Origin: Magnetococcales bacterium DCbin4
Lineage (GTDB): Bacteria > Pseudomonadota > Magnetococcia > Magnetococcales > UBA8363
Assembly (NCBI GenBank): GCA_002753735.1
Contig: PEAN01000003.1
Span: 1 to 64,000, forward strand
DNA length: 64,000 bases
Reading direction: 5' to 3'
Positions 8,942 to 16,993 of the stretch are shown here, piece by piece. A model generated the notes under the pieces. The model did no database searches. It saw nothing but the letters and a program-made list of their open reading frames with translations, and was not told where the DNA came from. How positions within the stretch are numbered: position 1 is the first letter of the stretch; the number at the start of each line of letters is the position of its first letter. The translations under genes and the position numbers were made by a program.

Positions 8942-9967
8942 TTGAATCCTTCCGCTGCCATTCTCGTCATCGGCCCCTCATGGGTTGGCGACATGGTCAT
9001 GGCCCAACCCTTGTTCAAGATCATCAAAGCCAAAAACCCCGACGCTGCCATTGACTGTCTGGCACCTTCCTGGAGCCAACCCCTGGTCGAACGGATGCCT
9101 GAAATACGCCAAGGAATCGACCTGCCCCTCCAACATGGTCAACTGGGATTATCCCAACGCCGCCACCTGGGGCAAACCCTCAAGGGGCGTTATCGCCAGG
9201 CCATTGTTCTGCCCAACTCATTCAAATCGGCGTTGATTCCCCTGTTTGCCCGCATTCCCCGCCGCACTGGATTTATCGGCGAAGTTCGTTTCGGTCTTTT
9301 GAACGATCCGCGTTGGCTTGACAAAAAAAAACATCCCCAGACCGCCCAACGCTTTGTCGCCCTTGGCCTGGAAAAAAACGAACCGCTCCCCAACCCGTTT
9401 CCTGCGCCGCACTTGACCCATCGTCCCGAACGGGTCTGCGCCACGTTGCGCGGGTGGGGAATTCCGCTCGATGGGCGCCCCAACATCGCTTTTTGTCCCG
9501 GAGCCGAATTCGGCCCCGCCAAACGTTGGCCCATGCATCATTTTCAAACCCTGGCCACCCTTTGCGTCCGGGAAGGATGGCGGGTATTGGTGCTGGGATC
9601 GGCCAAGGAACAACCTTTGGGAGAAGCGATTGCCCAAGCCGCGGGGGAATACGCAATCAACCTGGCAGGATCAACCTCACTCGGAGAAGCGGTCGATCTG
9701 CTCTCCTTTGTCCAGGCAGTTGTCACCAATGATTCGGGCCTCATGCATGTTGCCGCTGCCCTTGACCGACCTGTGATCGCCCTGTTTGGTTCCTCCGATC
9801 CCCATCATACCCCTCCCCTGTCACCTCGCGCCCACATCATCACCCGCAACCTCCCCTGCGCCCCCTGTTTCAAACGCCACTGCCCCCTTCATCCCCGGGC
9901 ACCGTGCCTGGAAGAGATCACTCCGTCCATGGTCCTCCATTCATTAAATCCAATCTTGAACCCATGA
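8942..9967 (+). CDS. waaF: LPS heptosyltransferase II (GT9)
   Basis: Adds the second L-glycero-D-manno-heptose to the LPS inner core on the cytoplasmic face of the inner membrane. The N-terminus AAILVIGPSWVGDMVMAQPL is the WaaF signature. The nucleotide-sugar domain carries FCPGAEFGPAKRWP and VTNDSGLMHVAAALDRPVIALFGSSDP. TTG 8942 fits the family start and has GAGAGG about 11 bases upstream; a frame opening at 8849 would add unrelated residues. The stop overlaps the next start by ATGA, so translation of the two heptosyltransferases is coupled. Confidence 0.92.
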   Translation: MNPSAAILVIGPSWVGDMVMAQPLFKIIKAKNPDAAIDCLAPSWSQPLVERMPEIRQGIDLPLQHGQLGLSQRRHLGQTLKGRYRQAIVLPNSFKSALIPLFARIPRRTGFIGEVRFGLLNDPRWLDKKKHPQTAQRFVALGLEKNEPLPNPFPAPHLTHRPERVCATLRGWGIPLDGRPNIAFCPGAEFGPAKRWPMHHFQTLATLCVREGWRVLVLGSAKEQPLGEAIAQAAGEYAINLAGSTSLGEAVDLLSFVQAVVTNDSGLMHVAAALDRPVIALFGSSDPHHTPPLSPRAHIITRNLPCAPCFKRHCPLHPRAPCLEEITPSMVLHSLNPILNP

Positions 9968-10974
9968 ACCTGCTGATTGTCAAAACTTCCTCCCTGGGTG
10001 ATGTGGTGCATACCCTGCCGGCGGTCACCGATGCCACCGATCAGCATCCGGAATGTGTCGTGCACTGGCTGGTGGAAGAAGGTTTTGCTGAAATTCCCTC
10101 CTGGCACCGGGCAGTGTGCCGGGTCATCGTGTTGCCGTGGCGGCGCTGGCGGCGGCAACCGTTCCGCGCCTGGTCCGAGGGTGAACCGGGACGTTTTTTC
10201 AAACAATTGCGACAAGATCCCTACGATGTCATCATCGATGCCCAGGGATTATTGAAAAGCGCCATTCCGGCACGACTCGCCCGGGGTCCGGTGTGGGGAT
10301 TCGACCCTGCCAGTGCCCGTGAACCCTTGGCATCCCGGTGCTATCATCACTGCGTGCCGGTTCCCGTCAACCTGCACGCCATCCATCGCCTGCGCCTCCT
10401 GTTCGCCCAAACCCTGAACTACCCCCTCCCCACCCATCCCCCCGACCACGGCCTGGATTCCCGGTTGGCCCCGGTCCGGGGAAAAGGGGATCATCTGGTA
10501 TTCATCCATGGCACCACCTGGTCCAGCAAACATTGGCCCGAACACCATTGGCAACAATTGGCTGCCAGCCTCGACAATCGGTACCCCATCTGGCTGCCCT
10601 GGGGCAACGCGACCGAAAAAAAAAGGGCGCAAGCCATCGCCGCCGCCGCCCCCCGATCAGCACGGGTGTTGGAACAAACCACCCTGGCCGAATTGGCGCA
10701 CATCATCGCCTCCGCCCGTGGCGTAGTGACCGTCGATACCGGTCCTTCCCACTTGGCTGCCGCCTTTTCAACCCCCGCCTTATCGCTATATGGTCCCACC
10801 GATCCCTCCCTGGTGGGAACGCAAAGTCATCTCCATCAGCACCAACGGGGAACCTGTCCCCTGGCACCCTGCCGACAACGGATCTGTCCCCTCCTTCGAC
10901 AACCCCTGCCCCCGCCCTGCATGGAGAGCATCACCCCGCTTGATGTCAACCATTGGTTGGAGCGCCTGCCATGA
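9964..10974 (+). CDS. waaC: LPS heptosyltransferase I (GT9)
   Basis: Adds the first heptose to Kdo2-lipid A. The start MNLLIVKTSSLGDVVHTLPAVTDA is the typical WaaC N-terminus, and FIHGTTWSSKHWPEHHW and VTVDTGPSHLAAAFSTPALSLYGPTDP give the ADP-heptose binding half. About 336 residues. Overlaps waaF by four bases upstream and the next glycosyltransferase by four bases downstream (ATGA at both joins). Confidence 0.92.
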   Translation: MNLLIVKTSSLGDVVHTLPAVTDATDQHPECVVHWLVEEGFAEIPSWHRAVCRVIVLPWRRWRRQPFRAWSEGEPGRFFKQLRQDPYDVIIDAQGLLKSAIPARLARGPVWGFDPASAREPLASRCYHHCVPVPVNLHAIHRLRLLFAQTLNYPLPTHPPDHGLDSRLAPVRGKGDHLVFIHGTTWSSKHWPEHHWQQLAASLDNRYPIWLPWGNATEKKRAQAIAAAAPRSARVLEQTTLAELAHIIASARGVVTVDTGPSHLAAAFSTPALSLYGPTDPSLVGTQSHLHQHQRGTCPLAPCRQRICPLLRQPLPPPCMESITPLDVNHWLERLP

Positions 10975-11735
10975 CCCGGATGCCCCTTTCCGTTGTCATC
11001 ATCACCAAAAATGCAGCCTCGGTCCTGGAGCCATGCCTTGAAAGCATTCTGTTCGCCGATGAAATCGTCATCGTCGATTCTGGCAGTCAGGACCAAACCC
11101 TGGAACTCGCCTGGAAATACAACGCCCGAACCTGTTTTCAATCCTGGCTGGGATTCGGTCCGCAAAAACGGTTTGCCGTCACCCGGGCGAAGCATGATTG
11201 GGTTTTATGTCTGGACGCCGATGAACGGGTGACCCCGCGATTACGGACCAGCATTTTGGAAGTCCTGCAACATCCAAACCATTATGCCTACCGTTTTCCC
11301 CGCCGCAACCGGTTTCTCGGTCGCTGGCTGGCCCATGGCGAAGGGTATCCCGACTTCAGTCTGCGGCTCTTCCACCGCCACCATGCCACCTGGTCCCTCG
11401 ATCCCATCCATGAAAAGGTGGAGACCAGCCAACCAGTTGGACAACTTGCAGGTGACCTGCTCCATGAATCGGAACAAACCCTTGCCGATTATCTGACCAA
11501 GCAAAATCTGTATACCTCCCTTCAGGCGGACCGGTTGTACGCCTTGGGCCGCCCCATTCCCCGCTACCGCATCATCCTCAGCCCCCTGGTCCGCTTCATC
11601 CGTTTTTATTTTTTCCGCCTGGGGTTTCTCGATGGCCTCCCCGGTTTGATTCATATCGCCCTGGGAACCTGCAACAGTTTCGTGAAGTATGCCAAAGCTT
11701 ATGCAAAATTCATGGAAGAACAGCAGCATCCATGA
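10971..11735 (+). CDS. Glycosyltransferase family 2, WaaE/KdtX-like LPS core enzyme
   Basis: A GT-A fold inverting transferase: LSVVIITKNAASVLEPCLES, then VDSGSQDQTLEL and the metal-binding LCLDADERV. About 254 residues with a hydrophobic C-terminal region. Best match by eye is the beta-1,4-glucosyltransferase group that modifies the first core heptose. Its ATG overlaps the waaC stop, supporting an LPS core role. An earlier in-frame start at 10953 is less likely because it would lengthen the overlap. Confidence 0.88.
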   Translation: MTRMPLSVVIITKNAASVLEPCLESILFADEIVIVDSGSQDQTLELAWKYNARTCFQSWLGFGPQKRFAVTRAKHDWVLCLDADERVTPRLRTSILEVLQHPNHYAYRFPRRNRFLGRWLAHGEGYPDFSLRLFHRHHATWSLDPIHEKVETSQPVGQLAGDLLHESEQTLADYLTKQNLYTSLQADRLYALGRPIPRYRIILSPLVRFIRFYFFRLGFLDGLPGLIHIALGTCNSFVKYAKAYAKFMEEQQHP

Positions 11736-11931
11736 ATCTTCCCCTGCCCGGGGGTCGGACACTTCCTTGACGATGGCAAACAGGATGGTTTATCTTGGCT
11801 CTGGGAAGGAATATCATCGTCATGCCAAACGGTTGCCAACGCGGTGCCCCTGACTGTCATGCTCCGGAACACCCAAGCTCCAGAGTTTGGCTGATCCGGG
11901 TTTCCCGGATCGCCATCCATCAAGGACAACG

Positions 11932-13248
11932 TTGAACACCAAAATCAAACCCAGGGCATTTGACCGGCGCAAACCAGGTTTCGACCGTAGAAACCCGCTG
12001 GAAAATGACCCTTATCTACTCGATGACCGACGCAAGGCAGGCAGTGATCGACGCCAGATGGTTCTGGAACGACGGCAACAGTTGCTGGGTGATGGTTTGG
12101 GGTCCGACTCCAAGGCCGCTGTCGAGGCTCGGTGTTTTGGTTCCTATCAAAAACATCTCCTGACCACCGGAATCGCCGATCCCGAAGCGTCGTTGAAGGT
12201 CATCCAAAGCTTTTCCGTCTATCTGCATAATATTTCGAAGTATCTTCTGGATGTCACCGAAAAGGATCTGGAAAATTTTCTGCGTCTGATCAATAACCGC
12301 AACCCTTCGGAACAGATCACCCGAAAACATGCGGTTGTGTTGATCGATTTCTATCTGTTGTTGATCCAGGAAGGGGTATTGGTCAACAATCCGCTGATTT
12401 ATCTGTATAAACTATTGGCGGACAATCATTTCGTTGATGAATCCACCGGTTTGGAACTGGATCGTTTCGCCTCCGCCCTGTCGGACAAAAACAAAACCGA
12501 AGAACCCGAAGGGCCAAAGGGGGAACCGCCGCCTCGGCTCAAACCACCCCCTCAAAATACCGATTTCACCTCCCCTCCCACATGGAACCGGTATCCTGAA
12601 GAACGTTCCCATCATCGGAGGCGACCTCGTATTTTCAAGCGATGGTTGGTCATTTCACTGCTCATTCTGCTGGTCATGGGGGGGGTATTTGCCGGCGCGC
12701 CGATCATTGTCAATCAATTTGTCATCTGGTCTTCAACCCTTGCGCAGCCCAAACCACCGGTCACCTCAGCCAGGGTTGAACCTCAGGAGGAAGCAACGGA
12801 CACGGGGGGGACGCGCGAAATCAAGACCAGGGTCCATTCGGTGCAACGCGGTGCCAAGATTGATCGCATCGCCTATTTTTATCAGCATGGATTGGAGAAT
12901 TATTATTGCAAGGTGTTTCTCAATTCATTGTGCAACCAGCAATCCTTGAACCTTAATCCGTTGAAGTCCGACTTCAAAGCCATGGAAGATGGCACCTTTC
13001 TCTATTCCAAACATTGCGCCCGATGTCATGGCGCCAAAGGGAGGGGGGGTGGCGTTGATGCGGGACAGTTGGAAATTCCACCGACCCGCCTTGATTTCAT
13101 TGCGGATCGGGTCTTGGAGCGGGATGCCTATCTGTTCTGGTCGATTGCGGAAGGAGGAACGCCGTTCAAATCGGGCATGCCCGCCTACAAGGAAATTTTG
13201 TCGGCAAAGGAAATATGGTCGATCATCGTCTATCTGGGAATGTTGTAG
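11932..13248 (+). CDS. Membrane-anchored cytochrome c with integrase-like N-terminal domain
   Basis: About 438 residues in an unusual order. Residues 5-50 hold repeated D/E-R-R motifs (FDRRKPGFDRRNP, LDDRRKAGSDRRQ). Residues about 75-170 resemble the SAM-like core-binding domain of tyrosine integrases, without any catalytic domain. A Pro-rich linker leads to one transmembrane segment (about 236-262). A periplasmic class I cytochrome c follows, with CARCH at 362-366 and a distal-Met candidate in SGMPAYKE. TTG 11932 has AAGGA five bases upstream; a TTG at 11887 is the alternative. A decayed copy of the C-terminal part occurs at 23160-23560. The integrase likeness is judged by eye; the haem motif is certain. 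Confidence 0.75.
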   Translation: MNTKIKPRAFDRRKPGFDRRNPLENDPYLLDDRRKAGSDRRQMVLERRQQLLGDGLGSDSKAAVEARCFGSYQKHLLTTGIADPEASLKVIQSFSVYLHNISKYLLDVTEKDLENFLRLINNRNPSEQITRKHAVVLIDFYLLLIQEGVLVNNPLIYLYKLLADNHFVDESTGLELDRFASALSDKNKTEEPEGPKGEPPPRLKPPPQNTDFTSPPTWNRYPEERSHHRRRPRIFKRWLVISLLILLVMGGVFAGAPIIVNQFVIWSSTLAQPKPPVTSARVEPQEEATDTGGTREIKTRVHSVQRGAKIDRIAYFYQHGLENYYCKVFLNSLCNQQSLNLNPLKSDFKAMEDGTFLYSKHCARCHGAKGRGGGVDAGQLEIPPTRLDFIADRVLERDAYLFWSIAEGGTPFKSGMPAYKEILSAKEIWSIIVYLGML

Positions 13249-13394
13249 GGTCACCGGTTTGAACTCCGGAATACCCCATGCCTGAATTGACTCAAGCGCC
13301 ACAAGTTGTATTTTCTTGTACATTTTCATGATATAAATTATTTATTGTACCGTTACCACACTTCCCTTCATCAGGATATGATGGGCATCCAATA

Positions 13395-14930
13395 ATGTGG
13401 ATATGGATTTCTACAATACGCCAGAAGGAATTATTTGGCATCCGTTTTGGCTCTACTCAGGAATCGGTGGAAAAGATTGAGCCGACATGGCTGGCCATGG
13501 TCGAATCGTTGTTGGCGGTGGCGTGTTATGGGTGGTTTGCCTGGTATTTCCAGACGCATGTCCATCTCCTGGTCAGCGTATGTGTTGCACCGCTGCTGTT
13601 GCTCCGTTCCAAGGAATCCACCGCAAAAGGAGTGGAATGGTTTGACCGTTTCTGGAAAAATGAACAACCATTTGGCGCATTCAACAATCCGTTTTTCTTT
13701 TGGGTAATCTTCTCTTTGGTCGTGGCAATTACCGCTGTCTGTATTTATCTCTTGGCGCAATCTTTAACACTGGAATTTTTGACATTATTTATTCGCATCA
13801 TTATTATTATATTCATTTCATCTTTATTTGGATTTTTAGTCACCTTTGCGATTGTAGGAGCAGTCGCGGAATTGGAAAGAGTAGCGATCGCAATCACAGT
13901 AGCGGGAGCAGTCGCGGGCGCGGTCGCAGGGGTGAGCGTGGAAGGGGGCGTGGGCGTTGCAGCGGTTGCGGGAGCAGTGGCAGGAGGAGTAGCGTTGGCA
14001 GTAGCGGGAATGAATGCGATGGTGTTAACGGTCATGTTAACAGTCGTTGGAGCGGGAGTTGCAGTCGTAAAAGGAGCGCGAGTAACAGCAGTAGTAACGG
14101 GAGCATTCGCGGGAGCAGGAGCGGCAGCGACAGCCGTCATGGGATCGGCAGCGTTGGGCGTTTGGCTGCGTTCCATTGGGATCCGATTCATTGCCACCCT
14201 GCGTCACCCGTGGTTCGGAATCCAATCCCTGCCGGACAACTGGCACCGTACCCTTCTGGCCATTGACCTGTACCATGCTCCGGAATTGGTTCCTGGCCTG
14301 GAAGAACGAAATCACGAATCAAGTACCCTGTCATTGATAAAAAAATTAAAGAATACTTTCTTCTTTATTGCATTTTTTTATATTCTATTTTCCATGATCT
14401 TCATTGTGCCTGCCATCCTGTACCGATGGAGCCTGAAATCTACTTGCTGGCTGTACCTGCCCATCATCAATTTCACCCAACGACCGGAGTGGGTTGATGG
14501 AAGCCAACGAGAAGGGCCGGGGACATTGCTCTGTCTTCTGCATCATGGCGCTGTAGAAAAACTTCGCCGATTCATCGCCGTGCTTGTGCTGCTGTCAACT
14601 GCATTTTTCACTTTGGACCTCTCCCAATATTTCGCGCTCAAGGATCATTTTCCAGCTTCGCCGATTCTGGTCCAGATGTGGGGCTTCAATCTTACCCAAC
14701 TCCACCCATGGCAATGGTTGGGCCTCGTCGCCGCCCTGGCAACCCTTTTCATCTTTATCCAGAGTGACAAGGCCATGCTCCGATGGAAACGGATCAAGAA
14801 ACTCAATGGCGAAAAGGCCGATCCATCGCCAACCGATCTGAAATGGCTTTGGCGACTTACGCAACTACGAAATATCAGCTCATTTTTTTGGATTCTACTC
14901 AGCGTCGGATATGTTTTGTTTCATGCATAA
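13395..14930 (+). CDS. Polytopic membrane protein with Ala/Val/Gly-rich core, function unknown
   Basis: A 511-residue protein with several hydrophobic segments (about 35-75, 100-165, 320-345, 395-415, 435-460, 490-505). Residues about 155-255 are an almost pure Ala/Val/Gly tract coded by GCG/GTA/GGA-type codons, and other frames are also open there, which indicates codon-level repeat expansion. I do not recognise a family. A rearranged remnant of the same gene exists at 24283-24411 (start) and 25660-25792 (end). There the C-terminus reads on for about 28 more residues (ending HLPPMP), so this copy may itself have lost its tail. Confidence 0.65.
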   Translation: MWIWISTIRQKELFGIRFGSTQESVEKIEPTWLAMVESLLAVACYGWFAWYFQTHVHLLVSVCVAPLLLLRSKESTAKGVEWFDRFWKNEQPFGAFNNPFFFWVIFSLVVAITAVCIYLLAQSLTLEFLTLFIRIIIIIFISSLFGFLVTFAIVGAVAELERVAIAITVAGAVAGAVAGVSVEGGVGVAAVAGAVAGGVALAVAGMNAMVLTVMLTVVGAGVAVVKGARVTAVVTGAFAGAGAAATAVMGSAALGVWLRSIGIRFIATLRHPWFGIQSLPDNWHRTLLAIDLYHAPELVPGLEERNHESSTLSLIKKLKNTFFFIAFFYILFSMIFIVPAILYRWSLKSTCWLYLPIINFTQRPEWVDGSQREGPGTLLCLLHHGAVEKLRRFIAVLVLLSTAFFTLDLSQYFALKDHFPASPILVQMWGFNLTQLHPWQWLGLVAALATLFIFIQSDKAMLRWKRIKKLNGEKADPSPTDLKWLWRLTQLRNISSFFWILLSVGYVLFHA

Positions 14931-15588
14931 ATTATCAATTCATTAATATTGACTTGAAAAAAACAGAGTAAAAAACTTAAGCATGGAAACCTTATTGTTT
15001 CAATATTCTGGGAGCAATCCCTTTAATCCCCTATTTTCTTTCAATAATTTGTTAAATCCTGGATCCGTGATTTCCCTCGCGAACCACCTCAAATTGCCCG
15101 AACCGTGAGCAGAGGTCAGTCAATCAACTGCCGACAAGACAGCTCAATAATGAACCGTTCCATATTCACCTCCGGGTGAGTTGAGAGAAGGTAGGAGTCA
15201 TACAATATTAACGTTAAATTTCATGGTGTTTATGAAATATTTGTTGAGGGGGGGGTCACGGATCCAGGAATATGGTTTAAATGGGTGAAACAAACAGCCA
15301 CTCTGGAACACTCTCCAGGTTCCAGTATAACCCACTGTTTCATATGCCAAAAACAAATCGTTCACTCCATACGGTTGAGCAATGAAATGCAATTTCATTG
15401 CATGTGTTTCTTGGTATCAATCTTTAAAAAACAGATCTAATATACCGTTATCATTTCATAATGAATAACATCAATAAGATGGACCAGATTGTGCTGTCTG
15501 TTCATTGGTCAATGTGTCTTGCTTTGGTCGCCTCTGGCCCGATTCGCAACACATGGATTAAATTTTCCAATCTTTCTAACTGGGAAGA
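14931..15588. other. AT-rich intergenic region with degenerate element copy
   Basis: About 660 bases without a credible gene. At 14951-15050 there is a worn copy of the dispersed element (GCATGGAAACCTTATTGTTT, then CTGGGAGCAATCCC and CCCCTATTTTC), whose hairpin is no longer perfect. The right part should contain the promoter of the chemosensory operon. I could not pick a convincing -10/-35 or sigma-54 site; one GG/GC pair near 15510 has the wrong spacing. Confidence 0.5.
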
Positions 15589-15996
15589 ATGGTCGTGAGT
15601 ACACGTATTTTTATTGTCGATGATTCAAGAACGGTACGTTTGCGTGTACGACAAATTCTGGAAGGGGCCAAACAAGCCGACTACGAGGTCATGGAGGCCG
15701 CCGATGGGGCTGATGCCCTTAAATTATTAGAAAAAACCAATCCTGAAGATTTGCCATACCTGATCTTGTTGGATCGCAACATGCCCAACGTCAGTGGTGA
15801 TGCCTGCATTTGTATCCTTAAATCAGACCCGGTTTGGAAAACTATTCCGGTCATTTTTCTAACCGCCCAGGCGGATAAGTCAGAAATGGTCAAAGGGCTG
15901 TCCCGGCTGGGAAGCAATGATTACCTACCCAAGCCTTTTGATAGCGGTGAGTTATTGGCACGGGTGAAAACTCAGACTGGCATTAAAAAAAGCTGA
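15589..15996 (+). CDS. CheY-like response regulator receiver
   Basis: A single receiver domain: acidic pair VDDS (residues 10-13), phosphoacceptor Asp62 in LLDRNMP, FLTAQ with the switch residue, and the conserved Lys in NDYLPKPFD. It probably receives phosphate from the CheA two genes downstream. It stops at an A7 run (15985-15991). One base out of frame, the next gene's frame continues as AEDDNRRLTKNLEKAL, so receiver and cyclase were probably one polypeptide. Confidence 0.88.
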   Translation: MVVSTRIFIVDDSRTVRLRVRQILEGAKQADYEVMEAADGADALKLLEKTNPEDLPYLILLDRNMPNVSGDACICILKSDPVWKTIPVIFLTAQADKSEMVKGLSRLGSNDYLPKPFDSGELLARVKTQTGIKKS

Positions 15997-16012
15997 AGAT
16001 GATAATCGTCGC

Positions 16013-16993
16013 TTGACTAAAAACCTTGAGAAAGCTTTGCAGGCCCAGCGTAAAGCTTATGCCGAATTGAAGGAGACCAAAATCCAGCTTGCCGAGACGC
16101 ATGCCGTTGCGGTAATGACGAAGGTGTTTGAAAAATTTGTCCCCAAACAATTTTTGGCTCGCATCGCCCCTCACGGCTTGGAACACATTGTATCCGGTAC
16201 TGTATCCTCTCGTCCCATCGCCATTTTGTTCAGTGACCTGCGATCATTTACGACTTTTTCTGAAAAAATGACTCCGGGGGAAATTTTTTCTTTCCTTAAC
16301 GAATATCTGGCGCAAATGCTGGATCCCATTGAGTTGAACGACGGGTTTGTCGACAAATTCATCGGTGATGCCATCATGGCGTTGTTTGACCAGGATGGCG
16401 TCGCACAGGCCGAAGCTGCGGTCAAAGCGGCGATTGGCATGCAAAAACAGCTCGTGGCCTGGAATGCGACACGAACATGTCTACCGCATATGGATGTGGC
16501 ATCGGGTGTCGGTATCCACATCGGTGAGGTAATGCTGGGCACCTTGGGGAGTAGCACCCGGATGAACTCGACGGTGATCGGCGATGCTGTGAACCTGGCA
16601 TCACGTCTGGAAGGATTAACCAAGTATTATGGCGTTCGTATCATTGTCTCGGGCGAGTTTTTGGCGTGCTTGGACAAAGACAGCTATGGGTGTAGGGAAC
16701 TGGATTTGGTGTCGGTTAAAGGTCGAACTGCCCCGGTGACCGTTTACGAGGTTTATCATGATTTGGAGGGGAATGCCTGGGATCGCCATCGAAACATGGC
16801 GGAAGTTTTTGGAGAAGCCCTGGCTCTCTATCGTAAACGCCTATGGAATGAGGCCCGAGAGCAGTTCCAGGCATGCATCAAACTTGCGGGCAGCGATACC
16901 GCTTCCTCTTTGTTCATTAATCGCTGCAACCACTATGGCAATACCCCACCCCCGGATGATTGGGACGGGACGCACGTTATGGAGAGCAAATGA
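16013..16993 (+). CDS. Class III adenylate/guanylate cyclase, probably frameshifted from the receiver upstream
   Basis: An N-terminal coiled coil (residues 1-40) precedes a class III cyclase domain. Metal-binding Asp residues lie in AILFSDLRSFT and DKFIGDAIMALF, with VIGDAVNLASRLEGLTKYYG further on. A C-terminal helical tail of about 70 residues follows. As a free gene it must start at a poorly placed TTG (16013). More likely it is the output half of a receiver-cyclase fusion split by one extra A in AAAAAAA at 15985-15991. The stop overlaps the cheA start (ATGA), so it belongs to the chemosensory operon and makes cyclic nucleotide production its likely output. Confidence 0.82.
   Translation: MTKNLEKALQAQRKAYAELKETKIQLAETHAVAVMTKVFEKFVPKQFLARIAPHGLEHIVSGTVSSRPIAILFSDLRSFTTFSEKMTPGEIFSFLNEYLAQMLDPIELNDGFVDKFIGDAIMALFDQDGVAQAEAAVKAAIGMQKQLVAWNATRTCLPHMDVASGVGIHIGEVMLGTLGSSTRMNSTVIGDAVNLASRLEGLTKYYGVRIIVSGEFLACLDKDSYGCRELDLVSVKGRTAPVTVYEVYHDLEGNAWDRHRNMAEVFGEALALYRKRLWNEAREQFQACIKLAGSDTASSLFINRCNHYGNTPPPDDWDGTHVMESK

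Noticed and set aside
15985-15991. Programmed -1 ribosomal frameshift at AAAAAAA
   Set aside because: The cyclase frame is +1 relative to the receiver, so a -1 slip would not join them; only loss of one A (or gain of two) does.
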